Below the pieces are notes generated by a model. That model had not been told where the DNA came from. It saw only the letters and a list, made by a program, of their open reading frames with translations, and did no database searches. The position numbers and the translations under genes are program-made. A stretch of DNA of 64,000 bases from Luscinia megarhynchos (taxonomy: Eukaryota; Chordata; Aves; Passeriformes; Turdidae): the NCBI GenBank assembly GCA_034336665.1, contig CM067565.1:84322858-84386857 (forward strand), given 5' to 3'. This document shows, piece by piece, positions 1 through 22,392 of the stretch. Numbering within the stretch: the stretch's first letter is position 1; every line of letters begins with the position of its first letter.

Positions 1-1090
1 TTTTTAGCATTTTTTTGCTGCTCAGCAGACTGGATTCTACAAGCCTACCAGCCTGACGTGAGACAGGACCGGAGCCAGGCTTGGAGAGCTCAGGTGATGG
101 CAGTGGTTCCTAACATCTGGTACGCCCCCAGCCAGCAGCGTCCTCCACCTGAGGGGGAGGCAGAGCCAAGGGTGGTGACCAGCCAAAACCCAGCCACGGC
201 TTTTGTGACGTTTATTTATTTCGATGGCTGTTTTACCCTTTCTCTCTTCATCTCCTGACAACTGCACCTGATTCCTCTCACATCTTGAACTGATTCTCTT
301 TCCAGCAGAAATAAGCATGTGCAGATCACCTGCCACCCAAGGGGAGAACCACATCGCAGCCTCACTGTGCCTGCTGGAGCACCTCTCCCCCTCCCCACCC
401 GCACTCCTAATGCTGTTCCAGTTGGAAACACGGGAATATTTTTGCCGCCCTGTCCCCACCTCCCCCAAAGTCAGGTGCTGCCTGAAATAGGCCAGCTAAT
501 TTGGAGGGAGAATTTCAATTGCCTGAATAATGAAGGTGCTGAAAACTAAACTGCATCGGCAGGAATTTTAGTCCCAAATTCCTGTGTCAGTGCTAAAAAA
601 CAACCGAGTTCTGAAGACTTAGCCCCCATGGGTGCTTCATTGCAGAGCTCCAGGGTTGAGGTGGGTGCTGCTTCTGCCTTCCAAGGAGCACAGTGTGAGT
701 GGAGGAAAGTCCACTGCTTTCAGATGGGCTCCTGTGCGAAAATACTTTGTCTGTGACACAGCTTAGATGGGATTTTATGGCTTGAACTCAGATGACTTCT
801 CCCTCCCTACCAGCAAAAATAACTTGCCCAGCGCTGTCAAATCCTCCGGGGGGTGGAAAGGAGACACTTGATGTCTAGGAGTCATCTAGAGATGGCTGTG
901 CTCTGTCTGCTTCTGCCACCTTCCAGCCCGTGCTAGGCACTGACCTGGCAATGCCAGAGCCACCCGCCGCGGGCTGGTTCAGTCCCGGTCCCACGAGTTC
1001 CCAGGGCTGTCATCTGATGCTCCTGTGACATACTCTGCTTTGGAGACCTAGAGTGGCTCTGCAGATCCCAGCGGGATGGAGGAGTCCACT
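1..1090. other. Upstream flank of FOSL2, no gene seen
   Basis: Ordinary mixed-composition DNA upstream of the FOSL2 CpG island. Open frames on both strands are short, overlap each other and resemble no family I know. I see no splice-consistent exon, RNA gene or mobile element. Confidence 0.5.
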
Positions 1091-1415
1091 TAAAAAGTAA
1101 AAATAAATGTAAAAATTAAATTTTAAAGAAAATGAAAATAAGAAAAAAATGTAAGAATATATATAAAATTTTAATAATAATAAAAATTTAAAATGAAAAG
1201 TAAACGGGAAAAATATTTTTAAATTAAAAAGAAATGAAAAAATAGTAACGCCCAATATTAGTAAATAAAAGAAAAATGTAGTTAATGAAAAGAAATGAAG
1301 ACTGCAGAAGTAATAACCACGAAAATGCAAATTGAACAAAACAATAGAAATATAGACTATTAAAAACCAAAGAACCAAAAATAAAATACAACTAGTTTAA
1401 CAATGCCGTAAAAAC
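1091..1415. repeat. A-rich low-complexity block
   Basis: About 325 bases made almost entirely of A with interspersed T and G and very little C on the + strand. There is no fixed period, so it is not a simple microsatellite. It stops about 25 bases before the CpG island begins. It could be a decayed poly(A)-type insertion or an A-rich spacer at the promoter edge. It encodes nothing recognisable. Confidence 0.7.
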
Positions 1416-1621
1416 TAGACGAGCAGTGCAACGCTTGGTTTATTGATGCTGGCAAACGGACCGAGCCCAGGTGCGGGGCTGGACGGAACGTGCCCCGGGA
1501 CCCGCGGCTCCCGGCGGCGCAGCGCCTGTCCCTTTAAATCGCGGCGCCGGGCAGGGAATCCCTCTCGCAGCGCGTCATCCGCGGCAAGGAAACCCGCGCT
1601 CGCGTAGTGCGACGCAAATGA

Positions 1622-1631
1622 CCATTTTTGG
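1622..1631 (+). promoter_or_regulatory. CArG box (serum response element core)
   Basis: The ten bases fit CC(A/T)6GG exactly (CCATTTTTGG). CArG boxes bind serum response factor and drive immediate-early induction of Fos-family genes. The site lies about 930 bases upstream of the FOSL2 start codon, in the CpG island. No clear Ets site abuts it, so ternary-complex regulation is not established. SRF binding here is inferred. Confidence 0.55.
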
Positions 1632-1966
1632 CAACGTGCGACAGCGGACGGCACCAAGCGGGGCGGGGGGAGGCGGGGCCTGCCGGGAACCGGGCTCCGC
1701 GCTGCCCCCGCCGCCCGCCCGGCCCGCCCGGCCCGCCCGCCCCGCGGGCCCGGCAGGGGCGGGAGCAGCGCGCCGGGCGGGCGGCGGGCGCGGCCGAGCA
1801 GGGACCCGTCCCCCCGGCCGGCCCGCCTCCCCCGCCGCGGCGGCAGGTGGGAGGCTCCGCGCTGCCAAGGTGGGGCCGGTGCGCCGCGGGTTTGACGTGT
1901 GCGAGTGCACATGGTGCGGCGGCGGGCGGATAATAAGCGAGCGCGGCCGCGGCGATGCCATTGCTC

Positions 1967-1973
1967 TGAGTCA
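1967..1973 (+). promoter_or_regulatory. AP-1 site, upstream copy
   Basis: A perfect TGAGTCA heptamer, the Fos-Jun binding site, 581 bases before the FOSL2 start codon. A second identical site lies 67 bases downstream. As I recall, the chicken fra-2 promoter is known to respond to AP-1, so autoregulation by the encoded protein with Jun partners is likely. Confidence 0.7.
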
Positions 1974-2033
1974 CCGCGGGTGCGCGGAGCTCCCGCTCGC
2001 AGCGCCGCCGAGCCGCGGGGCGCAGGGCCCGCC

Positions 2034-2040
2034 TGAGTCA
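2034..2040 (+). promoter_or_regulatory. AP-1 site, downstream copy
   Basis: The second perfect TGAGTCA heptamer, in the same orientation, within the CpG island. No ATG occurs between this site and the FOSL2 start codon, so a transcript starting just downstream would carry no upstream AUG. The exact transcription start cannot be read from the sequence. Confidence 0.7.
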
Positions 2041-2288
2041 CCCCGCGCCGCGAAAAGGGGCGGCCGGCGTGCGGTGGCGGTGGAGGAGGAGGTCGGGGGG
2101 GCGGAGGAGAACCGCTCCGCCTGCAGCCCCCGGGGCCGGAGCCGCTCCGCCGGCGGGGCGAGTTTCGCCGGGCAGCGCGGAGAGAGGACATCGGCGAGCG
2201 CCGCTTGCGCGCACGGCTCTGCTCCCGCAGCACCGCCGGGTCCTGCCGTCCCGTCTCGTCCCGCAGGCGCTCGGCTGCCAACTGAGCC

Positions 2289-2412
2289 ACTTTTTCATCG
2301 TTGTTATTATTTTTATTTTTGTTCTCTCTTGTTTTAATTTTTTTTTTTTTAACCTTTTCTCCCCACACACTTTCCCCCCCGTCTCCAAAGCCGTTTTTAT
2401 TATTTTTTTTTT
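2289..2412 (+). other. FOSL2: T-rich tract in the presumed FOSL2 5' UTR
   Basis: About 120 bases dominated by T runs, separated by a C-rich stretch, sit inside extreme GC-rich DNA shortly upstream of the start codon. If transcription begins near the AP-1 sites, this is a U-rich leader segment. It could bind pyrimidine-tract proteins or provide an unstructured landing region in a GC-rich leader; both are inferences. Confidence 0.5.
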
Positions 2413-2553
2413 CCCATCCGCTGCGAGCGTTGGGAGGCGAAAGGCAAGAGCCGAAGAGGTCGGGAGGGAGAAGGGGGCGGGGAGACGGCGAGGGAGCGGC
2501 GGGTGTCGGTGTGGGAAGGCGGGGACGCGGCTCCCCCGGCCCGACCTCGGACC

Positions 2554-14403
<11,850 letters not shown>

Positions 14404-16043
14404 TCCCCCTGCGGCCCCCCATTTTGCCAGTGTGTTACATCCCCCACAGCACCATGGGGGGAGCCCCTCCATGGGATTAGAGACAGGCACAGGATCGTTC
14501 AAGCACAAGGGCAGCAAGAACAAGGATGGGGAAGTGCTACAGCTCCAGGAAAGGAGAGTGAGGACCAACGCCAGCTCCCTGGAGGCAGGAAACGGCAAGG
14601 GTGGGACTGACACGCCAGGGTTGTTTGGAGAGGGTGATGTCCCCTCTGTAGGGACTGCCTTGGAAACCTCTCTGTGGACTTGGGGAGCACTCCTGGCCAG
14701 GACTGAAGGCAAGCTGCAGACAGTTGCTAGCTGTCCCTTTCCTTTGTGGATTGACCTGATCAGTTGTGCTCTGTGCTTAAATCATTCTGGTTAGTTGATC
14801 TTACAACTTCTCTCTTGCGTGCTCGCTCTCTCTCTTCGCTTATCATTTCCAATGTTGTCGATCCCATTACATTTCACTCAGTTGCTCTGAACTCTAAAGT
14901 CTTATTAGGATCTTTCCTCTTGTGACTAGCTGTGGGAAACACGTAGGGTTTCCCAGACAGGAGGATGACAGCTGGGAGGACCAGGAGATGAGGGACCAAG
15001 AGGGAGCCCAAGAGCTCAGCGGCAAGGGCAGAGCTTGTAGTCTCTAGCCTGAGACACAGAGACAGCAGAAGGCTCATGTGGAAGCCTTTCTTTTTAAAAA
15101 TATGGATGTATTTATCCCCTTGGGCTCCTCAAAAAAAACAAGTTAGCATCTCAGGGCCAAAGTAGCATCAGAAAAGCTGCTGGGCTGGCACTTGCCAGTC
15201 ACTGGCAGGGTTTTACCCTAGTTTGCTGGATATCAAGTCTCCTGCTTGTTGTTTACTTTTCCTGGGCTGCTTGCTGTCTAGGGAGTATTACATCTTCCTT
15301 CCCATCAGGGCTCCTGACTCAGAGGCTGATCTCTTCCTGTTAGTAAATCTTCCCCTCCCCTTGGCCATATTTGCAGAACATGTTAAAAAAAAAAGGACGT
15401 GGCACTGCATGCCGATAAATCTAGGATGGAGACTGGCAGCAGCTGAGATGGTCAAATTAGCTGGCTGTACCCTTTGGTGATTTTTGGATTGTTGGGAAAC
15501 AAAGCATCCACTAGCACAGCACAGGCCACAAGGTCCCAGCTCCTGACCAGGCAGGAATGGCATGGATAAAGTTTTGACCTGTTTGAACTAAAACAGAGCT
15601 TCTGACAAGCTCTGGCAAATGACAAGTTGACAGCTGAGGAAAATTGATTAGCATTATTTGCACCTTGGTCTTTGGTCTCTCATTTTTCTTTGCATTACAA
15701 TTGATCTTGTGTTGTTGTGGTTGATTGGCCTGAAGACAAAGAATCAAACCAAAGGGCTCTTTCCCTAGTCTTGGGTCCTTCTCTAGCCTGTGGGCTTGAC
15801 TGCTACTACTAAGTGCTCACAGAGGGCACAAGTTCTCCAGTGCTTATGTTCACTGCTGAAAACAGTAATGTGTGTAATCTATTGGAGCCAAGCTCAATTC
15901 CTATTGATGTCAAGGCACTGGCAAACCATGAGCCTGTGCACACTAGGATTGCCCAGCTAAACCACTTAGGAGAAACTCTTTGGTCCTGCCTATTGTCCTG
16001 TGGTGGCAGCTATTTATTCTGGTGTGAGATTGTCTTTTTCTTA

Positions 16044-16071
16044 TACACACACACACACATATATATATAAA
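16044..16071. repeat. (CA)n(TA)n microsatellite
   Basis: An alternating run of CA repeats passes directly into TA repeats. It lies within the presumed FOSL2 3' UTR. Purine-pyrimidine alternation of this kind is unstable in length and can adopt Z-form DNA. Confidence 0.85.
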
Positions 16072-18105
16072 ATTCTTTTTTTTTAGTCAACTAAAACCGG
16101 GGCATTTCTTGTTCAGGCTGGACCTGGAGAAATGCAACATACAATTATAGGGCTAGTTGTATGAGATGCAAAACAGCTGCAGTCCCCACCAACTCCACTG
16201 GGAATTAATAGGGTTCAATCTTGTGGAACTGGAACTTTACTCAGCAGGGCTGGCTTCCCTCAAACTCTGGCCTCTGCCCATTGCTTGAATCATTTCAAAG
16301 GGACTCTGTTCTGGCTCTAAAGGTGGACTTTGGCTTTTTTATTATAACTATTATTTTTAACCCAGGTATTTACCAAACCTGCCAGAAATATGTGAGTGAT
16401 CTTTTTGCTTCATAAATCTGATTGGATTCAGACTTTTTCTATATTGCTTAAACACTTCCATTTTGATATTGGTGCTAGAGTTTTCAAATGGAGCTTACAC
16501 AGTAAGTAAAATTAGTAAAGGAGTTGCATTGTCCTTACACGTACATCAGAATTTCCTTTCTAATAAAGTAGATTTTAAATTTCCCATGGTTAGCACAGAG
16601 GAACCACTTTTCCTAGGATTTTACATAGATGATACCACTTTAGGTGGAACTGCAGCTTCTCTGTTTCCATTTTGCCAAGTGCTTTTTTGGGCCACTCTGG
16701 ACTGAGAAACTAAAACTGTTAATAAAATGTCTCTGCATGTCATTTCCACTCATTTTTGAGGAGAACACAACACTGACAAGTGGTGGGTGAATCCTAAAAT
16801 GATGCAGCTACTTTTGAGGCCAGATGACCAGGATTGCTATCCCTGTGAGGTCAGGAACATCCACCCCTTATAGGGGTTTCAGGAAGTCAGGCATCTCCTC
16901 AGATCTAACTGGTGGAACAAAAAAAACCTGCCTTTGCTTCTGGTCACTGAATCATTGCCAAAAGGAGCTGCAGACGGTCCTTGTCCACTGCTTCCTGCCT
17001 GGTCATTGACCTGCTCAGAGACAGGACGAGATGCTCCCCTCTCCTGACCTGTGATACTGATGGGAGCCAGGTGAAACTGCTCAAAAAAAGGAAGAGGATT
17101 ATTTTCTAGTGTTTGGAAAAAGCCCCAGATATTTTGTGGATCAGCCTTAATTTGTTTAGTTTCTGGCAGGCAGGTACAATTTCACTCCTGTTTTGGTCTA
17201 GCCCTACATTCTTTTTTTCATGTTTTCTGGTGTGCTCTTTGGGAACTGATTGTCCTTCCCATGCCTAAAATGTTATTTTCCATGAGTCCCTTTCCTGCTG
17301 ATTCCTAATGTAGTGTCTCATGTTCTGCATATAGTGGGGATGTGGGAGCTGTTGTAACTAGTGCTGACAGAGTTGTTAAAGTCAGTAGAGAAAGGCCCAG
17401 GGAATTTCAGCTGGTATTGGGTCAGCCCCCTGGTGACTGGCCCAACAAAGCCTCTCCTAACATCCTAAATTAATCAATGCCAAACTGGGAGGAGTAGTAG
17501 CAGCTGCATTGAAGGAAACATTCAGCTTCTAGGTGATGTTTGCCATTCCAGTTTTGCCCTCATTCCTCCTCCTCCTTTCCCAGTTGTGGCATTGCCTTCA
17601 TATATTCCTTTCTTATAGATGTGGAGACTGGGTGAGTCTCAATCCACTTGTGGTTGTGATGGGATTTGGGACCAACACTGGGGACAGTAGCTCTCTGTTG
17701 TGTTTTTATAATTATTATTTAAATGATCTATTTAGTTCATCTGAACCTTTAATTTTGCTGCTTACTGTATGTAGGATCCACCTGGCCTTCATCCTAAATG
17801 AAAAGAAAAAACAAAATGAAAACAAACCCAAGACACCTCCCTTCTCCCTGGTCTCTTATTATTTATTGGCAGGCAGCCGTCTTGTGCCTGCTCCAGCAGA
17901 TCTGCCCGCCATTAATTTAACATCCTCCCAAATCACATTCCTGGTGTTTGGTTGTTGCCTTTTTATTTTTTTCCTTTTTGTTGTTGCTTTTTTTCATTCT
18001 AAAACAGACTTCTGAAATGTAAGAAATCTTATTATCATGACACAAGTTCATTTTCATTAGGAAGGCCAAGTCAAACATTTTAAGAGGTGGGGGGAACAAT
18101 ATACA

Positions 18106-18125
18106 TTTATTTCTTATTTATTTAT
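18106..18125 (+). promoter_or_regulatory. FOSL2: AU-rich element cluster
   Basis: Overlapping ATTTA pentamers include the nonamer TTATTTATT at 18114-18122. This is the class of element that recruits TTP- and HuR-type proteins to immediate-early mRNAs. It lies about 40 bases upstream of the first strong poly(A) signal, so it would be in the terminal 3' UTR. Confidence 0.55.
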
Positions 18126-18162
18126 CATGTTTACATCTTTTTTCTGTTCAAGACTTGGATAT

Positions 18163-18168
18163 AATAAA
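18163..18168 (+). terminator. FOSL2: Candidate FOSL2 poly(A) signal 1
   Basis: A canonical AATAAA just after the AU-rich cluster, followed within about 30 bases by a T-rich stretch suitable as a downstream element. No transcript evidence is available to choose between this and the next signal. Confidence 0.4.
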
Positions 18169-18228
18169 GCATTAAAAATACTACAATCTTCTTTTTGTTT
18201 TAGGCTAATAATTTTTTTTGATTCCTTA

Positions 18229-18234
18229 AATAAA
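18229..18234 (+). terminator. FOSL2: Candidate FOSL2 poly(A) signal 2
   Basis: A canonical AATAAA followed by the GT-rich stretch at 18241-18260 (gagttttgttgttgtctgta), a good downstream cleavage element. It is slightly better placed than the signal at 18163. Both could be used. Confidence 0.45.
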
Positions 18235-18250
18235 AGAATCTGAGTTTTGT

Positions 18251-21200
18251 TGTTGTCTGTACAAAATGTAAAAAGAGATGTTTTTAAAGATGCATTATCA
18301 TTCCTCTGTGAACAGTAGGTGGAGTTCAGGACAAATCTCAGAATACAAGATAATAATAAAATCCCATCCTGTTTTACTTAATTGTTCCCCTCCTATCCTG
18401 TATGATTAAAGGGTTATTCCACTTTCTTGTTTGTGGTTACTTGATGTTAAAACCATATTAAAATGTGTAGGAAATAGGTATCCAATTGTTTTTGCTCAGT
18501 GAGAGGATAAACTGTTGTATATATCTTGATATACTGTGTAGTTCAAAGTAACATCAGTAATAAGGGATAGTGCATCTTTCTTAGAGCGATAAGTTACTAG
18601 TGTCACTCAAGTCTGCTTTAAGATCCTCAGATACAGACAGGGCCTGGTTCTGATTCCACTCACGTGGGACAAACTGAAAGCATCAGTAGCATTTTGCTGC
18701 TGTGAAGCAGGTGTCAGTAGTGAAATGAAGTCTCAGTGACTAATAGGTGACCGTGAGGGTTATTGAAGGTTTGGGGGCACCATTATCTTTTTTTTCCTCA
18801 AAAGTTTTAGACTGTGGGTTTTCTTTTTTACTGTCTGTCTGCAGTGAAATCGTTTCTGCCACAGAGGTTCTTAAAGATGACTGCTGAAGTGGGACCTTTC
18901 TTTGCTCGTAGTGATCTTGATGTTGTTCTTGCAGTCCTGGGGAATTTCAGCTCTGAGGCATTCTATTCTCTCTGGTGTTGTCTCTTTTCTGTTCTTGTTA
19001 TTTTACTGAATTACAGGCCTACAGTATTTGCACTAAAACAAAAAAGCTTGTTAGAGAAAGCTTGCTGCTACAAAAGAAAGAACATATTAAAATGGTTTTG
19101 CTTTTACAATTTTAACTGAGTAGCATTTTATAGAATAAAATCAATCTAGACTGAAAAGAAAAAATGACTTTTCTTTTTTCCTCTGCACCTTCTCCTCCCC
19201 ATACTCCTTTCTTTTCATCCAGTTCCTCGGTGGTATGATGTTCCCCCCTTCTCTTTTGGTGCTCAGTTGTAATGATTGGCTGTATTGTTGACTATGCTGC
19301 TGAGAGTTATGACACTTGTAAACCTCGTTTTAATGACATTGTGGACACTTTTGTATAGCAAGAACTAACTGGAGTTCTCTCTGTTAATTGAAGTCATTAA
19401 AAAGCTCCCTTTGCCATGAACAATTAAAAGGTCGCATGTTCCTTCACTATGAACAGATGGGTTCAGCATTGCCAAGTGCTTGGTTGCAGCACATTTCAAG
19501 GTTTCTTTCATAAGAGCAGCTGCAATCCTTACAGCTGTTACCTGCAACAATGGTAGATGGAGCAGAGGCTAGCAGAGCAGCCCTCCTGGGCTAAAAGGCA
19601 AATAAAGCACTAATCCTTTCATGTTGGCTTCAAAAAGGAAAGGGATAGAGGTAGAAAATGTGTGCTGACTTCTTTTGTTGTTTGTTTTAAATCTCCTCAA
19701 CCAGAGTCAAAAGCTTCTGCTCTGAAAGCTTGGGGTGGGGAGCATGGTTGCTTCACTGGCAGCAAGGAGGAGGTTAAGATGGAATTCCCTTGCTTGCCTG
19801 GGGAAAGCTCCAGCTTCTGGAGTGGAAAAAACTCAAATACATGAGGTAGGAGTGGAGGATGTCATATTTGAGTTCAAAATGAAACATCAGTGGGGAGGAG
19901 ATAGGTGAATCATGGCCTGCCAAGCTGGCACTCAACCAAGCTTCTCCTTACTCATGGACTTCCTTAGGAGTAATGTCTGCTCTGGTTTCCTGCTGGTCCC
20001 TGTCCCTTGTTTTTTTTACCCTCTTTTTAACTTTTTTTTTTTTCCTTAATCCCTGTGCTCTCACAGTTCTATGGGGAAGGAGATGAGAGATGCAGGATTA
20101 AGTTATAAGGTGTGTGGAAACTATTTGTGAAGTTACAGGGAATGCTGGAGGTATCAGTCACCAGAAGAGGGAATACATGCACATGCCTGTGTGAAATGAG
20201 CTCAGCTCTCAGGAATCCATACTGTAGGAAAGTTGACATGAGATCAGCGTAGGAGGGTTTGAGCTTCAGAGCAGGACCCAGCCCTAGGGTTCTCTGCAGG
20301 GTCAAGGATGACAGAGGGGTAAGGGAGAACCTATGGGAAGCTTTTTCTAAATGTACTTGTCCTGGGGTGGCTAAAGGAAAAAGCAGATATTCTAGGGGGC
20401 ATGGCAACTACAAACAAACATGCCAAAGGAGGATCATCTCTTAATATCCATCTCCACTGGGCCTCAGGCATGGGGGAGTCCCCATTTGATCTCCTACAGC
20501 ATACAAGCCTTCTCCAAAGGGAGTGCTTCCAGGATTTCCTGCCTCTCGAAGGGCTTTCCCATTACACTGCTGCACAGAGGCATCCAGCCTCGATTTTGTC
20601 AAACCAGCTCCTTTGGCAGCGTACACCTCTCCACCCCCTCCCAAAAAAAGGCAAACAGGAGGATATGTTCTTGCTCCCTAAGCTGCTTGCTGACTGTCAG
20701 TGCCCTTTAGAAAGGCTTCATGCTGCTTGCAAGTCTCCCAGCAGTGGCTGGCTGTGACTGCCTTTGACCATCATCAGCTGTGGACCCCAGAAGGTCCACG
20801 GCACCTACTGTGACTTGGTTTGAAGGATGAAATTGCACAGCAGAGCAAACCCTTTCCACCAGTCTTCTAGCTGTGGGAGGCCAAATTCTACCACATTGAC
20901 ATGGAAATTATGTTTTTCCCAACATCCTCATCTTGGTTTAGATCACTTTACATAGGGAATTTGCCCCTCCTTCTGAAACAGGCTCATCCTCCCTCTACCC
21001 TGCAATGCCTGTGATGAGAGGGAGTGATCTGTATCTTACCACAGGGTAGGCAGAGTTGTACTGGAAGAGAGATCACCCATTCCTTTTGCAGGAAAGGTTT
21101 TGAGGGACATCTGCATCAAAAACTCTTCCATCAGCATCAGCAAACATCCCAATGATATCTTTAGTGCATACAAGAATGAAAAGAGGCTGCCTGTTCTCTT

Positions 21201-21988
21201 TTTCCTCTTCCCTTCCTGGAATGTGAGACTCATCTCTGGAGTTCTCCTTGTGGTCGTATTTCTCACTGTCTGGAAGCACTGGCTCCTCTCTCCAATCAGC
21301 ATGTGTGTGGGTAGCCTGGTCTTCTTATATGGAGTGGAGACCCCACCTGGAACAGAGCTTTTGTGGCAAAGAGAAAGCCTAGAGGAGTTGCCTGAATATA
21401 TCATACCAGAGGGCCTCAAGTTGTCAGATGAAGGCTTTTGGTGATTTTTTTTTTCACTTTTAAAATTTTATCTAGAACCTGCAGGAGCAGCTACTGGAAC
21501 ACTGCAGAAATTCAGCAGCCAATGGAAAGAATAAGCATGTGTTAAATCCGAAGGAAGTTTAATGGCAAGCAGAGCTGGAGTGGGTGTGGGGGAAAAGAAG
21601 GCATCCAGAATACTGGTTTGAAGTGATGTTTCCACTGCCATGTGGGAAGGATGTGACAGAGAAAAACGGTGACATGGTTGTTGCATCAGATACCCCAAAG
21701 TGGAAAAATTGATGCATTAAAAAAAAAAAAAAAACCAAAAAGAAAACCGAACCACTACACTATATGGTTCTGTTCTACTTATGTCTCTGTCCTGAAATTT
21801 CATATCATCATAACAAGTGTTTTCTGCTCAGTCTCTCATGGCACTAGTGAGGCAGTCAGGACAATCAACAGTGCAGATGGATTATCAGAAGTTGCTGGCA
21901 CCCTCTCATAGGGCTGAAGTTTAATTTAAACCTTTTCATGTGTGTTCCAGTGTAGTGAGATCCAGTACACCTCAGTAAGATATTCCTT
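18251..21988. other. Intergenic, FOSL2 to first CR1
   Basis: No gene is recognised. A further AATAAA at 19134-19139 could be a distal FOSL2 poly(A) site. Open frames on both strands at 21036-21444 overlap each other and match no family I know. An A run occurs at 21720-21733. Nothing else structured is seen. Confidence 0.5.
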
Positions 21989-22392
21989 GATGAAGACAGG
22001 ACAAGGCTGGGAGGAGAGGCCAAGACAGCTGGGAATATTTGGCTATGAGAAAAGAAGGCTAAAGGAGGATCTTACCAAAGCGTGTCAAGACCTGATGGGG
22101 GTAGAGAGCAAAGGAAATGCAATCATACTCTTCCCAGTAGTACTGAGAGACAGGATGAGAGGCAATGGCCACAATTTGTAACAGAGGACATGAAAGTACT
22201 TTTTCACTGTGAAGGTGGTCAACCCCTGGCATAGGTTGAGCAGGGAAGTTTGTGGAGTCTCCATCCTTGGAGACATTCAAAATTAGACTGGACATGGTTC
22301 TCAGCAATCTGCTCTAATTGACCGTGCTTGAGCAAAAGGGTGGACTGGACACTCTCCTGTGATGCCTTCCAACCTCAGCCATTCTGTGTTTC
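21989..22392 (+). mobile_element. CR1 LINE fragment, 3' end, plus strand
   Basis: The sequence follows the avian CR1 3' region: a gagaaaagaaggct segment, then a tgagaggcaatggccacaa segment, the ttgtggagtctcc / ggagacattcaaaa block, the tggactggac block and the terminal ccttccaacc ... attctgtg motif at 22381-22388. It is 5'-truncated, as is usual, and visibly diverged. No open reverse-transcriptase frame remains. Confidence 0.85.

Larger units (their letters stand above)
14404..18250 (+). other. FOSL2: FOSL2 3' UTR (3' end approximate)
   Basis: Downstream of the stop codon is a long region without credible coding potential. Scattered ATTTA pentamers occur (near 15108, 16010, 16366, 17716 and 17861), with a dense cluster near 18106-18125. 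Candidate poly(A) signals are at 18163 and 18229. Fos-family messages are known to be unstable through AU-rich elements. The true 3' end could be one of these signals or a later AATAAA at 19134. Open frames here (for example 17533-18015) are not genes. Confidence 0.6.

Noticed and set aside
14432..14794. Open frames just downstream of the FOSL2 stop codon
   Set aside because: They lie in the 3' UTR, lack family resemblance and have no conserved start context.
17533..18015. A 160-codon frame near the end of the FOSL2 3' UTR
   Set aside because: Hydrophobic, Phe/Leu/Lys-rich translation of T-rich UTR sequence, with no domain or splice support.
20401..20757. A 118-codon intergenic open frame
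   Set aside because: Several frames on both strands overlap here without any recognised motif; consistent with chance.
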